Positions 46,521 through 57,036 of a stretch of DNA of 64,000 bases are shown here, in pieces. The translations under genes and the position numbers were made by a program. The notes beneath the pieces were generated by a model. It searched no databases and had not been told where the DNA came from. It saw nothing but the letters and a program-made list of their open reading frames with translations. Within the stretch, counting starts at the first letter, position 1; the number at the start of each line of letters is the position of its first letter. Location of the stretch: NCBI RefSeq assembly GCF_000497045.1, contig NW_015961964.1:62001-126000 (forward strand), given 5' to 3'. This DNA is from Kalmanozyma brasiliensis GHG001. Lineage: Eukaryota; Basidiomycota; Ustilaginomycetes; Ustilaginales.

Positions 46521-47838
46521 CGTGATCGTTTGGATCGGTGTCGATGCGATCGTCGTGATGACAAATAACCTCGATGGCGGTGATTGTGACTCGCGATGAA
46601 GCTTTTCGGTGGATGATGCAATTCAGTGTGCGTAGAGGGGGCGACAAGAAGAGAATACGAAGAGGCGACGCTGTCGTTGCGCTACGTCATGAGGTGATTG
46701 TCGATGAGTGGTTGTCGAGCGTGAATAATGCTGCTGCAAGAAGATTGAGATAGCAATACCAATAATGTCGATACAGATGGAACAGCTAGGTGTAGGGCAT
46801 CGTACACGATGGAACAGTGAAAGATGAAGAAATAGAGAGGGAAGGAGAAAAGAACGAGAAGAAGAAGATGATGATGATGACGAACCAACCAGCAACTCTA
46901 ACGACAAGGGCAACACCTTCACGAGTTGAGACGCCTTCTCTTCCGCCATCACGGCTGATGTTGTGATGGATCGGTAGAAGAAGCGAGCTGCCCGACCGAA
47001 ATACCAGCGCGAAGCCTTGGCAAGCGAACAACACAAGCCTACGGGACAGCAACCCTTCAGCAGCGAGCTGTTTCGGACAACGCAAGGTCAAACACACCGA
47101 GGAAGTGAGTGGCGCCCGTCCAAGAGCGATCTTCCAGGAATGCAGTTCGTGTCGTCATCCACCCGAAGAAGAGGGACCGGTGCCCTGCTCTGGGAACGAC
47201 TGTGTGAGCGTAGTGGAGAGGGGGCAGGGAGGGGCGATACTTGACAGCCGACCCCGTCTCGCCGTCGACACGCGGGGTCGGAGGGAAAATTTGTGGGAGA
47301 GCTGCAAGGGAGAATTTCGCAAGTGTGTATGCGCAGTGCATTCCCGGCGCCCTCATTCCTGAGCTTGTAGGCAGACGACTTTGCAGCCCACTTCTCTGGG
47401 CTTTCTCGGAGAAGCGTGCTGCCTGCAACGAGGCGGCCTGACAGCATCGTTCGGTTGGCGGTGAGCAGCGGCGTGCAGAGGGGGGAGGTGAAGACGGGTA
47501 GAGAGGCAGTCAACTGCATTCCACGGCAGTCTGTTCTCAAGGGAACATATCTCGGGTTTAATCCCAGGCCTGCTTTGCGCTCCCACCTGTTCGACTGGTG
47601 GAAGAGTGCCCATCTCGCCAGCGCCTGTCTGTCTAGTAGTGTTGATCTTCCAATCTGCCGCCTTTCCATGAAGCCGATCGACGCTCGAAGTGGCACTCAA
47701 ACATTCTACTAGTGTCCGCTCAGCTTCTCATCTTCGCCGCCCAGATCCAACCGCCACACACGGCATCCCGAATCGATGCGAAACGATTGCCAGAACGAAA
47801 ACGGTACAAATACAATGCGCGCCAACGGTGAAACCCCC
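46521..47838. other. 1.3-kb region upstream of the MADS-like gene
   Basis: Should hold the MADS-like gene promoter and the TFIIA-gamma 3' flank. Minus-strand open frames at 47057-47428 (123 codons) and 47088-47696 (202 codons) overlap each other, with no domain I recognise and no obvious splice model. A CATCATCATC run near 46870 and a long CT tract lie in the leader. Confidence 0.45.
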
Positions 47839-48435
47839 TCACTTGGACGTGCTATCGGCCATCTTGCAAGCGACGATCTTGACCTTGTCGACGTCGAGGA
47901 TGTCGGCATTGTCGAGCTTGAGTGTCGCATTGCGCACGCGGAATGTCCAGACCTCTTCGCAGAGACGGTAGTCTTTTAGGTGGCCCTGTTTGCGCCCAAC
48001 GTTGCATTCGAGTGGAGAAGGGAGTCAGGGCGGGGCTTCGACGGTGAGGAAGTGGAGTGTGGAGAGGGCGAGGCCGTGAAGAGGGTGGAAAGGAGAGGAG
48101 AGGTGGTTGGGAAGAAGAGGGGGAGGGTGCGTACCTTGAGCTGGCTCTTAGCCTTAACATTCTTGCCCAGGTTGGTAGCGATGGCCTTGTCGAACTCGTT
48201 GAGCACGCGCATGGCGAGGACGGGGTTGATGTGACCTGACTGGATGAGTTCGTCGAGCGCATCGGTGAGCTGCATGCCGATGCTGTGCGTCGTCAGATAA
48301 TAATCTTGGTCAGCGAGAGTCCTGGATCGCTGGTGGGAGCGCGAGGACTAAAGGGAAAGGAGTGATGGGAAGGGCTTACCTCGACCGGCGATACAGCTCA
48401 TAGTAGAGCTGCTTGGAGTTGCTCGTCGACGCCAT
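47839..48435 (-). CDS. TOA2: Transcription initiation factor TFIIA small subunit (gamma)
   Basis: Three exons (48435-48380, 48282-48135, 47985-47839) with GT-AG introns of 97 and 149 bp give 116 aa. The N-terminal helix bundle is QLYYELYRRSSIGMQLTDAL, then HINPVLAMRVLNEFDKAI. The C-terminal beta-barrel strands are HLKDYRLCEEVWTFRVRNA and VDKVKIVACKM. This matches Toa2/TFIIA-gamma over its whole length (about 110-122 residues). It joins the alpha/beta subunits to stabilise TBP on the TATA box. Reading frame and homology agree across both junctions. Confidence 0.93.
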
Positions 48436-48950
48436 GATGCTCTTCCCTCGCGGCGATCAAGCCTGTGCTGCGGTACCGTGTCCTTGAATCGCAGTCGTAG
48501 TCTGAGTCGAGTTGAGCGACAGCAGCGAGGACGAAACAGCGAAGGAAGGAGGATAGACGATGACCGTTCAAAGCAAAAGAGCAACACCCAAAACCCTAAG
48601 TTGAGAGCGGCGCGTAACTCAGCTCTCTACATTTTTTCCGGCCGTAAAAATCTCGCCCCGCACACCTCCACACAGACGCACAAAAGCGGGGTTGGTCCGA
48701 GCGGAATGTGAATCTTTCTACTAGCTGACAGGATGATGCAACACCCCAGCCGGACTACTATCTTATCTTTAGCATCCATTCCGGCTTGAGGAGCTCGCTA
48801 ACGAAAGGATTCTGACGTCGATCGCCGGTTCGGCGAATACGCAATCCACTCGCCTGGACCGCCCAGCTTCGCCTCTATAAGATCATCATCCATCGTCTCA
48901 CCCGCCCCTCATTCCCACCACATCATCCTACGCCTCAAGCACACTTCACC
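48436..48950. other. Divergent promoter, TFIIA-gamma / DJ-1
   Basis: 515 bp between divergent starts, with a TATAAG box 75 bp before the DJ-1 ATG. Nothing else recognised. Confidence 0.4.
48876..48881 (+). promoter_or_regulatory. TATA box candidate of the DJ-1 gene
   Basis: TATAAG 75 bp upstream of the ATG, in a GC-rich context, which makes it stand out. Confidence 0.45.
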
Positions 48951-49604
48951 ATGGTCTCCGCGCTCATTCTCATCGCCGAAGGAACCGAGGAATCGGAATA
49001 CACCATCGTATACGACGTCCTGGTTCGCGGGTCCGTCTCGGTCTCCTCGGCTCTCGTCGGGTCCTCCTCCACCTCTGCCGACCCAGCCAACCCGCACTCG
49101 GCCGCTTACGTCACCTGTTCGCGCGGGGTCAAGATCGTCCCCGACCTGCGTCTGCCCGATCTCGAGGGCGGAAAAGCGCTCGAGTACGACGCACTCATCA
49201 TCCCCGGCGGCGCCAAGGGGGCTGAGACGATTAGCAACAACGAGGATGTAACCAAACTCATCGCTGCCATGTATGGCAAGGGCAAGGTCGTCGGCGCCAT
49301 CTGCGCCGGAAGTCTGGCGATTAAGGAAGCGGGGATCGGAAAGGACGCTGCTATCACCAGTCACCCGAGTGTCAAGGCGGAGCTGGACAAGGAGTACACG
49401 TATAAGGAGGAGAGGGTCGTTGTTGCCGATAATTTGGTCACCAGCAGAGGACCGGGCACTGCGTTCGAGTTCGCACTGACGCTGGTGGAACAGTTGGTAG
49501 GCAAGGAGAAGAGGGACGAGATTGAGGGTCCACTCATCCTGCCTAGCGGAGCGACGATTGGTCACGCGCAGAGCTCGCCCGATGAAGTGACTCCAAAGGA
49601 GTGA
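48951..49604 (+). CDS. DJ-1/PARK7-like protein of the DJ-1/PfpI family
   Basis: Single exon, 217 aa. It starts with the strand and acidic turn SALILIAEGTEESE, where Glu16 corresponds to the DJ-1 glutamate that lowers the nucleophile pKa. The nucleophile elbow is VVGAICAGSLA with Cys118, followed by TSHPSVK, whose His matches the DJ-1 position 126. NLVTSRGPGTAFEFAL completes the fold. DJ-1 proteins act against oxidative and carbonyl stress as glyoxalase/deglycase-like enzymes or chaperones. About 20 extra residues lie in the loop after the first helix (VGSSSTSADPANPHS). No targeting signal is seen, so probably cytosolic. Confidence 0.9.
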   Translation: MVSALILIAEGTEESEYTIVYDVLVRGSVSVSSALVGSSSTSADPANPHSAAYVTCSRGVKIVPDLRLPDLEGGKALEYDALIIPGGAKGAETISNNEDVTKLIAAMYGKGKVVGAICAGSLAIKEAGIGKDAAITSHPSVKAELDKEYTYKEERVVVADNLVTSRGPGTAFEFALTLVEQLVGKEKRDEIEGPLILPSGATIGHAQSSPDEVTPKE

Positions 49605-49732
49605 AGCCCAGCAAAAGCACAACGAGTCTCATCGCAATGTCAGCTCATACCCCTCAAATCCCAGCAAAGAGTGCTTGTGCGTTGGACGGTGCGAGGGCAC
49701 GGCAAGCAGTGTATTCCTGAAGACAGAGCGTT

Positions 49733-51041
49733 TCATCGTGCCGACCCGTTCTTCTTGGCATCCTTGCCCTTATCCCACTCCTCATCCTCGCCTCCGCCAC
49801 CCCAACTCCAACTATCGCCACTCTTCCTCCGATCACCTTGGCTCATGAGCATCCCAAACACGCCCACTGCACCCGGCACACCCCCTAAGACGGGACTCGC
49901 CGTCCTCCCATGCCCATCTGAGCTACTGCTCGACAGACTCGCCCTCCTCACCCCCTCCTCCTCCACCCTCGTCGGCTGCAAATTCGGCGACCGCCTCGAC
50001 CCCCCACCTGCCGCCTTGTACCACGGCGAATCGTTCGACGCCTCCTCCAACTGGATCCCCGGCGTTTTCGCCGTTGGATTCAGCTCCTCGATCGTCATCG
50101 CATTGCCCAATTTGCGCTCTGCTTCGCGGAGCAGGTCCGAAGCGTTCTCCCGCGCCGCCTGGAGTCGTTTGGTGAATATCGAGGCGAAGCTGCTTTCGCC
50201 CGTCTTGTCGGAGCCTGTTAGCGAGCCGAGGATGGATGTGCGACTGCTCCTCTGCGGCTTCGGCGGTGTTGGCGGCGCAGTGGGGAGCGGGGTAGCAATG
50301 CCATTGGCGTCCACGGTGAAACCCAGCGCGCGACTATCCCGGTCCGCAAGCGAAGCCAATCTGCCCTGCTTCGGTGCCGAGGTGATGGTCGTATTGGGAC
50401 TGGTTGATCTGGATCTCGTCCCCACCGCGGGAGACCGTGGCGATCGAGGAGAGACAACGTCCGATCCTTCCTCTTCCAACACCCCCAGTCCTGTCGGGCG
50501 CAACATGCCGTCGACCGCCACCGGCGGCGGCGCGGCTTTCCGTCCCTTCTCCGCCACGGCTGGTGCGTCAACAAGGCTGTCCAACAGGTTGTTGAGCTGC
50601 GTTTTGAGATTACTGGGGAGTCGGGAGGAGAGACTGTTCCACGCGTCGACAGCGACGTCGCTCGTACTCGATGATGAGCCGTCCCGTCGATGTGCGCCGG
50701 TGGAGGGCGGGGCGGAGTAGGCGAGTTCTTTGGTGGCTAGCCGTTGCCAGGTGGTGCGAAGCTGGTGAAGTTGCGCTTCGGAGGTGGAGAGCTGTTCGCG
50801 GAGCTCGAAACAGTGGCGTTCTTTTTCGGCGATGAGCCGGAGCAGGTCGTGCGAGGTGCTGGGGAGCGAGTCGTCCGAGCTGAGGCTGAGACGGGTTGTG
50901 CGTGCACCGGACTGCGCAGGATCGTGCCGGATGAGGGAGAATATGAGCAGAGGAGGACGTGTCAGTCGACAGGTTTCCCCACAGCGGAGCTACGAACGAC
51001 GAGCCAGATCGTTGGGATGGAGAAGAGGGAAAGGGAGACAT
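49733..51041 (-). CDS. Coiled-coil protein of unknown function
   Basis: Best model: a 48-bp first exon (51041-50994, starting MSPFPSSP), an 82-bp GT-AG intron, and a second exon (50911-49733), giving 408 aa. A coiled coil spans about residues 35-75 (HDLLRLIAEKERHCFELREQ). A short helical segment SLPSNLKTQLNNLLDSLVD lies near 110-130. A second helical part at about 255-290 (FTKRLQAARENASDLLREA) is separated from it by Ser/Pro-rich sequence. I do not recognise the family. It lies 58 bp downstream of YAE1 on the same strand. The first exon is inferred from splice signals and phase. Confidence 0.65.
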
Positions 51042-51099
51042 ACAGCCTCGGGTCTAGTGGCAGTCGATGCCCTGCCTTGCTGTCCGCACTGCCTGACGA

Positions 51100-52202
51100 T
51101 CAAAGCTGTGACGTCTTGAGACCGAGCATTTCGCGCACCGACCGCAATCGCTGCTGGAGGCTCTCGAGAATCTGCTCTCTCGCGAGCTTCTCTTGCTCTG
51201 TCTCGCGTGCTACCTCCTTATCAGCCCCTTCCTGATGCTCTCTTTCATGCTCCATCGCCTCGTAATCCGGCTCCGCCAATGTCCCCAGCGTGACTGTATC
51301 GAGTTCCTTCGCCAGCTGTCTGAGCTCTTCCTTGGCTTCCTCCAACCTCGGGCTCGCCAGCAACGGCAACGACGACGAGCCACCGCCAGCACCGGCAACA
51401 TTCGCACCACGCGCACGGCCCATCCGACTCCTCCCCGCAGCACCAGACGAAGCAGAGGTCGACAAGGAGACAGCTCCGCTAGCGGAGGACGTAAGAAGCA
51501 GCAACGCCGCTACCTGACCGCGCACGATCCCGACTCGACGACCCAGAGCAGCACCTACCTCGTTGAACCCCTGATCGAATCCGGACTGGAGCGTGCTCAG
51601 CTTGCCGGCGGTGATGCCTTCTCGGTAGCCTGTCTGTTGTGCGCAAAAACCCAAAGGGTGAGTCAGTCTACATGATGAAAGGGATAGAGGAGCGAGGGGA
51701 GAGGACGTACGTCGTTGAACAGGGCCTCTACTTTGGCCGAATCGCGCTCCGCCATGGTTTTGGTCGGGAGCGAAAATGACGCATCTTCCTCGCTCATCAA
51801 CCAGTCGTCTGCGTCGGAGCTCGCACCTTGCGATGCTTGCGACGGTTTGCGTCGTAGGCTGCCGGAGGTGGCTCTGCTGATGGAGCCAGTGCGTGTCCGA
51901 CTCGAAGCAGACGAGGTGGAGGGATTCCGACTCAGCCCTTCGTCCGCTTTGACGCTGGTCGCTGGCGAAGCGATGTATGTGATGCTCGAGCGTTGGCCTC
52001 TCCTCGGCGTGTCGGTGGTCGGTGGCCCTGAGGGAGTGGAGCTGGAAGCGACGGGTTGCGAGCCAAGATTGAGCGGTTTGGGGAAAGCTTGTCGTGAAGG
52101 GGTGTTCGCGGTGGGTGTCGACGCTGATGCCCATTCCGACTGGTCCATTTGTGGTGTTTTGAGGGCTGATGGCCCAGCAGTCTGCTGCTGCGATGCGTCC
52201 AT
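51100..52202 (-). CDS. YAE1: Yae1-domain protein (Yae1/Lto1 cytosolic Fe-S adaptor)
   Basis: Two exons (52202-51711, 51633-51100) with a 77-bp GT-AG intron give 341 aa. Across the junction the protein reads VEALFNDTGYREGITAGK, the start of the Yae1 domain. Glycines then recur every four residues (the deca-GX3 motif) through TLQSGFDQGFNEVGAALGRR. Yae1 works with Lto1 to bring the ABC protein Rli1 to the cytosolic Fe-S assembly machinery. Yeast Yae1 has about 140 residues. Here about 160 disordered Ser-rich residues precede the domain and a Glu-rich coiled coil follows. An upstream in-frame ATG at 52326-52328 would add 42 residues; I prefer the ATG before DASQQQ. Confidence 0.8.
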
Positions 52203-52606
52203 CTTCGACTGTAATACCGTGCCAGCTCTGATGTCGAAGGGAAGGCAGCGTGCCGGACAGATGATGTCGCTGATCGAAACCTTAAAAAAGTGTCGCGAGG
52301 CGGCAGATGTCTCACAGACCGAAGCCATTTTTTCGCGTCATGGATGTCAGATTGTCCTCACCACCACTTTTGCAAAAAATGTCCGGGTGGTCGCGGCCGA
52401 GAAGAAATTGTCCAGAGTGCGATCGTCTCACATCGCGCTGTGCTGCCGTGAAATTTAAGTGAGAGTGCGGTGAGCTTCGGAAGCGAAGCAAAGCTGGTGA
52501 ATTGGAACATCTGTGCCCAACGCTCGCCATCTGCTCGATATCGCTGTCGTCGTTGTTGGCTGTTGCTGCTGTCCACCACCATCACACCTTCATAGACTCT
52601 GTCATC
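52203..52606. other. Divergent promoter, YAE1 / ATP synthase subunit k
   Basis: 404 bp. The YAE1 frame stays open to 52328, so part of this may be coding if the upstream ATG is used. No other feature recognised. Confidence 0.4.
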
Positions 52607-53142
52607 ATGTCGTACACAATCGCTGGTAAGTAGCACATACGCACATCGACATCCAACGACATCGCATCTCGACAGCCGCCTCGAACAGCAACGGTCGTTG
52701 CCATCAATGTGGATTACTAGATCTACTTCGAAATACAATACCGAACAACCCGCTGACCATCTCGACATGCATCTCGTCTCGGGCCACCTCGAATCGCTGC
52801 TGTTCCGACACCTGCAGGCCGCAAGATCCTCAACGAGCACATCGCCCTCGCCGTCCTCGGCACGTACGGTGTCATTGCTGCTACCCAGATGGGCGGCTCC
52901 AAAGAGGCCAAGGCGTCGGTCGCCTCGCCCGACTCCAAGGCCAACGACCCTCCTATCAACGCTTCCAGCTCGTAAGTTTGCACTCGCTCGAGCATCACAA
53001 GGTCTCACGATGAAATGACTGACTTTTGGCCCCTGCAATCTGTGTTGTGAACGGATCGGATGACGCAAATAGCGACGAGGAGGCCTTCATCAAGCAGTTC
53101 CTCGCCGAGGCTGAGGGCAAGGACGGCGAGCGTCTCGTTTAA
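52607..53142 (+). CDS. ATP19: Mitochondrial F1Fo ATP synthase subunit k
   Basis: Three exons (52607-52625, 52818-52971, 53073-53142) with introns of 192 and 101 bp give 80 aa. After MSYTIAGRKILNEHIA comes one membrane helix (LAVLGTYGVIAATQMGG), a short linker, and the conserved acidic end DEEAFIKQFLAEAEG, which resembles DEEKFIENYL in yeast Atp19. Subunit k is a small membrane protein of ATP synthase dimers in the inner mitochondrial membrane. Frame and homology hold across all junctions. Its short exons make it easy to miss. Confidence 0.82.
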
Positions 53143-53360
53143 AGCAAATCTTGCACAACATCCGCATGCACCTTCACAACCATGCGATGCAATCCTAACA
53201 CAATACAGGACACGCTGCAGCATCGCTCTCTCATCTGATGCAGCCATTCAGGCAGCATAACCCTTCTCAGACGCCTGCGGTCTCGACATGACAGATGAAA
53301 TATTCCAGCGGGCAAGCGATAGTGATACAGAGATTGCTGTCGTCCACAGAGCTTTCCACA

Positions 53361-55460
53361 TCAGATCCTCGACAGATCCCTCCCCCAGATGCCTCTCTTG
53401 ACATAATCGGTCAGCAACAGCATCCTCGTGCGCATACTGACACTTTCGCTGAGGTAGAAGCTCCTCCAGGCGTACATGGCTATCAACCCACCGGCGAAGC
53501 TGCCTCCCGGAATCGGCAGATCGAATGCCGCTGCATTGCCGATATACGCCAGACTGCCCAAGTTCTTGTAGCTGAACGGCTTGTACACCTCGTCATCGAC
53601 GTCCTGCACCTCCTCGGCGGTGTGCGGGTGCATGTCGCCCCCTTCGTCCCTTCGCTTGGCGAGCTTGTTGAGCTTGTTGCCCAAGTAGTGGCCTTGCTGG
53701 GCCGCGACCTGGGCCGTGGCGGGCAGAGCCGTCATCTTGTTACCCGTCTCAATGAGTACGTTGGCAATCTCGTTGAGATTGAGCTGACCATCCTTGTCCG
53801 TATCGTACTCGTCAAACATCTCGCGCAGCTTGGTAAAGTGTTTCGAGGCGATGGGGAATTTGTGCCTGATAGCCTTGGCGAAGGTTTCGAATTCGGCGTA
53901 CGAGAGACGACCATCCTTATCCTTGTCGTACCGATCGACGAAATCGTACAGGTAGTCGATGAGACGGGTGTCGATGGTGGATGCGTCACCGAGAGCGTAC
54001 ATCGTACCGAGGGGGGCGCCTTTGACGCGAAGATGCGAGTCGATCTGCAACGCTTTCAGGTGCGATTGGTTCGGCAGAATTTCCGTGACACGCTTGGTGA
54101 ATGGGCTCATGGCGATGCCCGTCGACCAAAGCGTGAAGCCCGAAGGAACTTCGAGCTCGCTCACCTTGCCCGTCGAATCCTTGGTCGTATACACCACCCG
54201 ATCCGGTTCCACACTCTTCACCCGCGCATTGACAATCACGTCCACCGCATCGCGCGCAAACTTGGCCTCGGCATACTCGGAGATCTTCTCCGAGTACGTG
54301 TTGAGAATGTGCTCGCGCGATTGGATGAGATGCACCTGCGCCTGGGAACGGAGCACCTTGGGGAAGTAATCGAACACGTCCTCGTTGATCATGTCCGAGA
54401 TCTCGGCCGCGGTTTCGACACCGGTAGGACCGCCGCCGCAAACGACAAAGCTGAGTAAGCGCTTGCGTTCCGCCTCGGTGGTGGTGGGCAGGGAAGCGAT
54501 CTCGAGGTTGTCCAGGATGTGGGTTCGGATCTTGCGTGCATCACCGATGGTTTTGAGGTGGAAGCAGTTTTCCAGACCGGGAACGCCGTGCGAGGCAGTG
54601 ACGCTGCCGACCGCGACGATGAGCCGGTCGTAGGGGACGTATATGCTTTTGCCCTTGGTTTCTTTGCGTTCGCTTGCACCCGAGGCGATGCCGCAAAGCG
54701 CTTCGCCATCCCAGTCGTCACCGCTAATGACGTTCACCTCGAGCAGACGCTCCGAGCCGCCCTGGTAGACCGGCTTGTCGTCGCCCATAATGACGTCGAC
54801 CGCATAGCCCTGGATGTAGTGACCGTGAACGCGAGCGAGCAGCTTGCGGATCGGTTCGATGAGCGATCGCGGCTCGACCGTTCCCACCGCAGCGGAAGGA
54901 AGCAGCGGGTTGAAGAGGTAGTAATTGTTGGGCGAGATCAAGGTGACGTTGTACTTTTCCGGATCAAGCGACTTGAGCAGACCGACGGCAGCCCAACCAC
55001 CTCCGACAATGACAAGCCTCTCCTTGCCGGCGAGCTTCTTGCTCACCTCGTCCTGCTCATCCTCGGCGTAGGAGGTGAGGACAGGCAGGTTCTTGGGGCC
55101 GCCTTTCTTGGGCGAGAGCGCGAGCGGATGAAGTGGCACCTTGTCTACGTGCGCCTCGCGATACGTGAGCGCATCGTGGGCGAGGATGATGCCGGTGGTA
55201 GCGGCGAGACCAAAGACGATGGAGCCGATGGTGTAGCCTGTGAAGCGAAGGGTCTTGCTGATGATGCCTCGCTTCTTGGGTGAGATAGCTTGAGCCGCTT
55301 CGTTGAGCGGTGTGGATGCGCTTGCCGATCGAGCGGAAGAGGAGAAAGCGGAGCGGGCACCGCCCTGGAGAATCAATGATCGTGACACATTGGCTGGGAG
55401 CACTCTTGCACTCGCTCCAGCCCGGAGAGGGAGCATCGAGCAGGTGCGTGCGACGACCAT
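53361..55460 (-). CDS. NDE1: Alternative NADH dehydrogenase with EF-hands (external NDH-2)
   Basis: Single exon, 699 aa. A mitochondrial-type presequence rich in Arg, Ala and Ser comes first, then a membrane helix (about 72-92). The FAD site ERLVIVGGGWAAVGLLKSL is near 148-166 and the NADH site LSFVVCGGGPTGVETAAEI near 340. Two EF-hand loops follow at about 505 (DKDKDGRLSYAEF) and 547 (DTDKDGQLNLNEI), both with acidic residues at the Ca2+-coordinating positions. A C-terminal membrane-associating part ends the protein. It oxidises NADH on the outer face of the inner membrane without pumping protons, probably Ca2+-stimulated as for Neurospora NDE1. Confidence 0.92.
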   Translation of the reverse strand: MVVARTCSMLPLRAGASARVLPANVSRSLILQGGARSAFSSSARSASASTPLNEAAQAISPKKRGIISKTLRFTGYTIGSIVFGLAATTGIILAHDALTYREAHVDKVPLHPLALSPKKGGPKNLPVLTSYAEDEQDEVSKKLAGKERLVIVGGGWAAVGLLKSLDPEKYNVTLISPNNYYLFNPLLPSAAVGTVEPRSLIEPIRKLLARVHGHYIQGYAVDVIMGDDKPVYQGGSERLLEVNVISGDDWDGEALCGIASGASERKETKGKSIYVPYDRLIVAVGSVTASHGVPGLENCFHLKTIGDARKIRTHILDNLEIASLPTTTEAERKRLLSFVVCGGGPTGVETAAEISDMINEDVFDYFPKVLRSQAQVHLIQSREHILNTYSEKISEYAEAKFARDAVDVIVNARVKSVEPDRVVYTTKDSTGKVSELEVPSGFTLWSTGIAMSPFTKRVTEILPNQSHLKALQIDSHLRVKGAPLGTMYALGDASTIDTRLIDYLYDFVDRYDKDKDGRLSYAEFETFAKAIRHKFPIASKHFTKLREMFDEYDTDKDGQLNLNEIANVLIETGNKMTALPATAQVAAQQGHYLGNKLNKLAKRRDEGGDMHPHTAEEVQDVDDEVYKPFSYKNLGSLAYIGNAAAFDLPIPGGSFAGGLIAMYAWRSFYLSESVSMRTRMLLLTDYVKRGIWGRDLSRI

Positions 55461-56240
55461 TTCGAATGAGCTGGACGGGAAGCTCGATCAGGAGCAAGGC
55501 TGCTCAATAGCTCGGATGAAGGGATCCTGAACGGCAATTGGGAGAGCGGCTGAACGATCGACACGAGGGTTACTAGGATGAGGAGCGAAGGATAAGAAGA
55601 AAGGATATGAACCAGCTTCTTTTGACGATGAAATGAGCCGTGGGTTTGAGTCAAACAAGTTCCTTCGGAAGGGTCCTCCGAGATGACATGTGTCTGTCTC
55701 TCTTTGCCGACAGGGCAGGGCGCGCATTCCTTGGAATGGCACACCAAGTCATCCTGTCTCAATCCTGCTTCATTTCAGGCTTGCTGACATGGGAAGACCT
55801 GCACAATCTGCAAGGCTGCAGCCGGATGACGCACAGACTCGAACCACGCTCAGAATTTTTAGCCAGATTCTCGGATGCTGATGGCCGATAACGATGGATT
55901 TTCGCAAAGAAATCTGATCCGTCGACGTAACACCATCTTTGTCCAACTGGGTCACGGCCGACAGACCCTAGAGACCCTTGCAGCACGGCGAAGACGCGTG
56001 GAAGGCTCAGCTTTTTGTCTGCAAGGCTGTGTGTCGCGCCTTGAGCTAGGAAGAAATGCAGGTTGAGACAGCAGCGGGAAGACAAAGATCACGTTGAGAG
56101 ACAGAGAGAAACGAGATGTGTTGCTGTTAGTCTTGGCTCGGCATTCGGGAAGATTGCAGTTCGGCCTCGAAATCAGCACGGACAGCTTCATCTTTGTCGT
56201 TTGCTCACCACCACCCTCCAACGACTCAATTCCCGCAAAG
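55461..56240. other. Divergent promoter, NDH-2 / RER1
   Basis: 780 bp. The RER1 frame is open upstream of its ATG to about 56094, without an ATG. A tRNA-like GGTTCGAGTC run on the minus strand near 55840 does not fold into a T-arm. No gene supported. Confidence 0.4.
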
Positions 56241-56918
56241 ATGATGCGAGCGGACAACCCAGACGATGGGCTCGGCAGCTCGGCGCCACCGCAGATCGAG
56301 CAGTTCATCGCACACACCAACAAGCTCCAACAGCGATACCAGTCCTTCCTCGACGGCACCACACCGTATCCGCTCCAACGATGGGGAGCCACCGCGGGCC
56401 TGCTCTTCCTCTTCATGCTCCGCATCGTGCTCTCCCAGGGATGGTACATCGTGTGCTACGCGCTCTTCATCTACCTCCTCAACCTCTTCTTGGCGTTCCT
56501 CACGCCCAAATTTGACCCCTCCTACGAGCAGGATCTGGCAGAGCAGGATGTGGAAGAGGGCGAACCCGGGCTACCCACCTCCGCCTCGGCAGCAGCAAAG
56601 GGTCCCAGCGGCGGCGGCGGATTGATGAGCGGCGTCTTCGGTGGCAGCCTCAACGGTCAGAGCACAGACGACGAGTTCCGTCCTTTCATCAGGCGTTTGC
56701 CAGAGTTCAAGTTCTGGCACTCGGCCACCCAGGCCATCGTCATCTCCATCTTCTGCACCACCTCCAGCGCCTTCGACATCCCCGTCTTCTGGCCCATTCT
56801 GTTGATGTACTTCTGCATCCTCTTCACCATCACCATGAGGAGGCAGATCAAACATATGATCCGCCACAAGTACGTCCCCTTCGATCTTGGAAGGAAGACT
56901 GTCTACGGACGCAAGTGA
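56241..56918 (+). CDS. RER1: Rer1 family Golgi-to-ER retrieval receptor
   Basis: Single exon, 225 aa. The Rer1 order is clear: HTNKLQQRYQSFLDGTTPY before the first helices, then YLLNLFLAFLTPKFDPSYEQ, then DDEFRPFIRRLPEFKFWHSA before the second helical hairpin. The C-terminal cytosolic tail is YVPFDLGRKTVYGRK. Rer1 sits in the cis-Golgi, recognises polar residues in the membrane segments of escaped ER proteins, and returns them in COPI vesicles. Between the two hairpins there is a Gly/Ser-rich insertion (about 113-146) not present in yeast Rer1. Confidence 0.93.
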   Translation: MMRADNPDDGLGSSAPPQIEQFIAHTNKLQQRYQSFLDGTTPYPLQRWGATAGLLFLFMLRIVLSQGWYIVCYALFIYLLNLFLAFLTPKFDPSYEQDLAEQDVEEGEPGLPTSASAAAKGPSGGGGLMSGVFGGSLNGQSTDDEFRPFIRRLPEFKFWHSATQAIVISIFCTTSSAFDIPVFWPILLMYFCILFTITMRRQIKHMIRHKYVPFDLGRKTVYGRK

Positions 56919-57036
56919 TGCTCAACGGCAGCACACCTTCAGCCGACCACACACATCTCTCCGAGGGACACTTCCACAACTTGTAAATACAACGCAAAGG
57001 TAACCTTTACATCTATCCATTTCTAGATACATTGCA

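Noticed and set aside
55836..55856. tRNA-like B-box (GGTTCGAGTC on the minus strand)
   Set aside because: Flanking bases cannot form the five-base T-stem, and no A-box or acceptor pairing was found.
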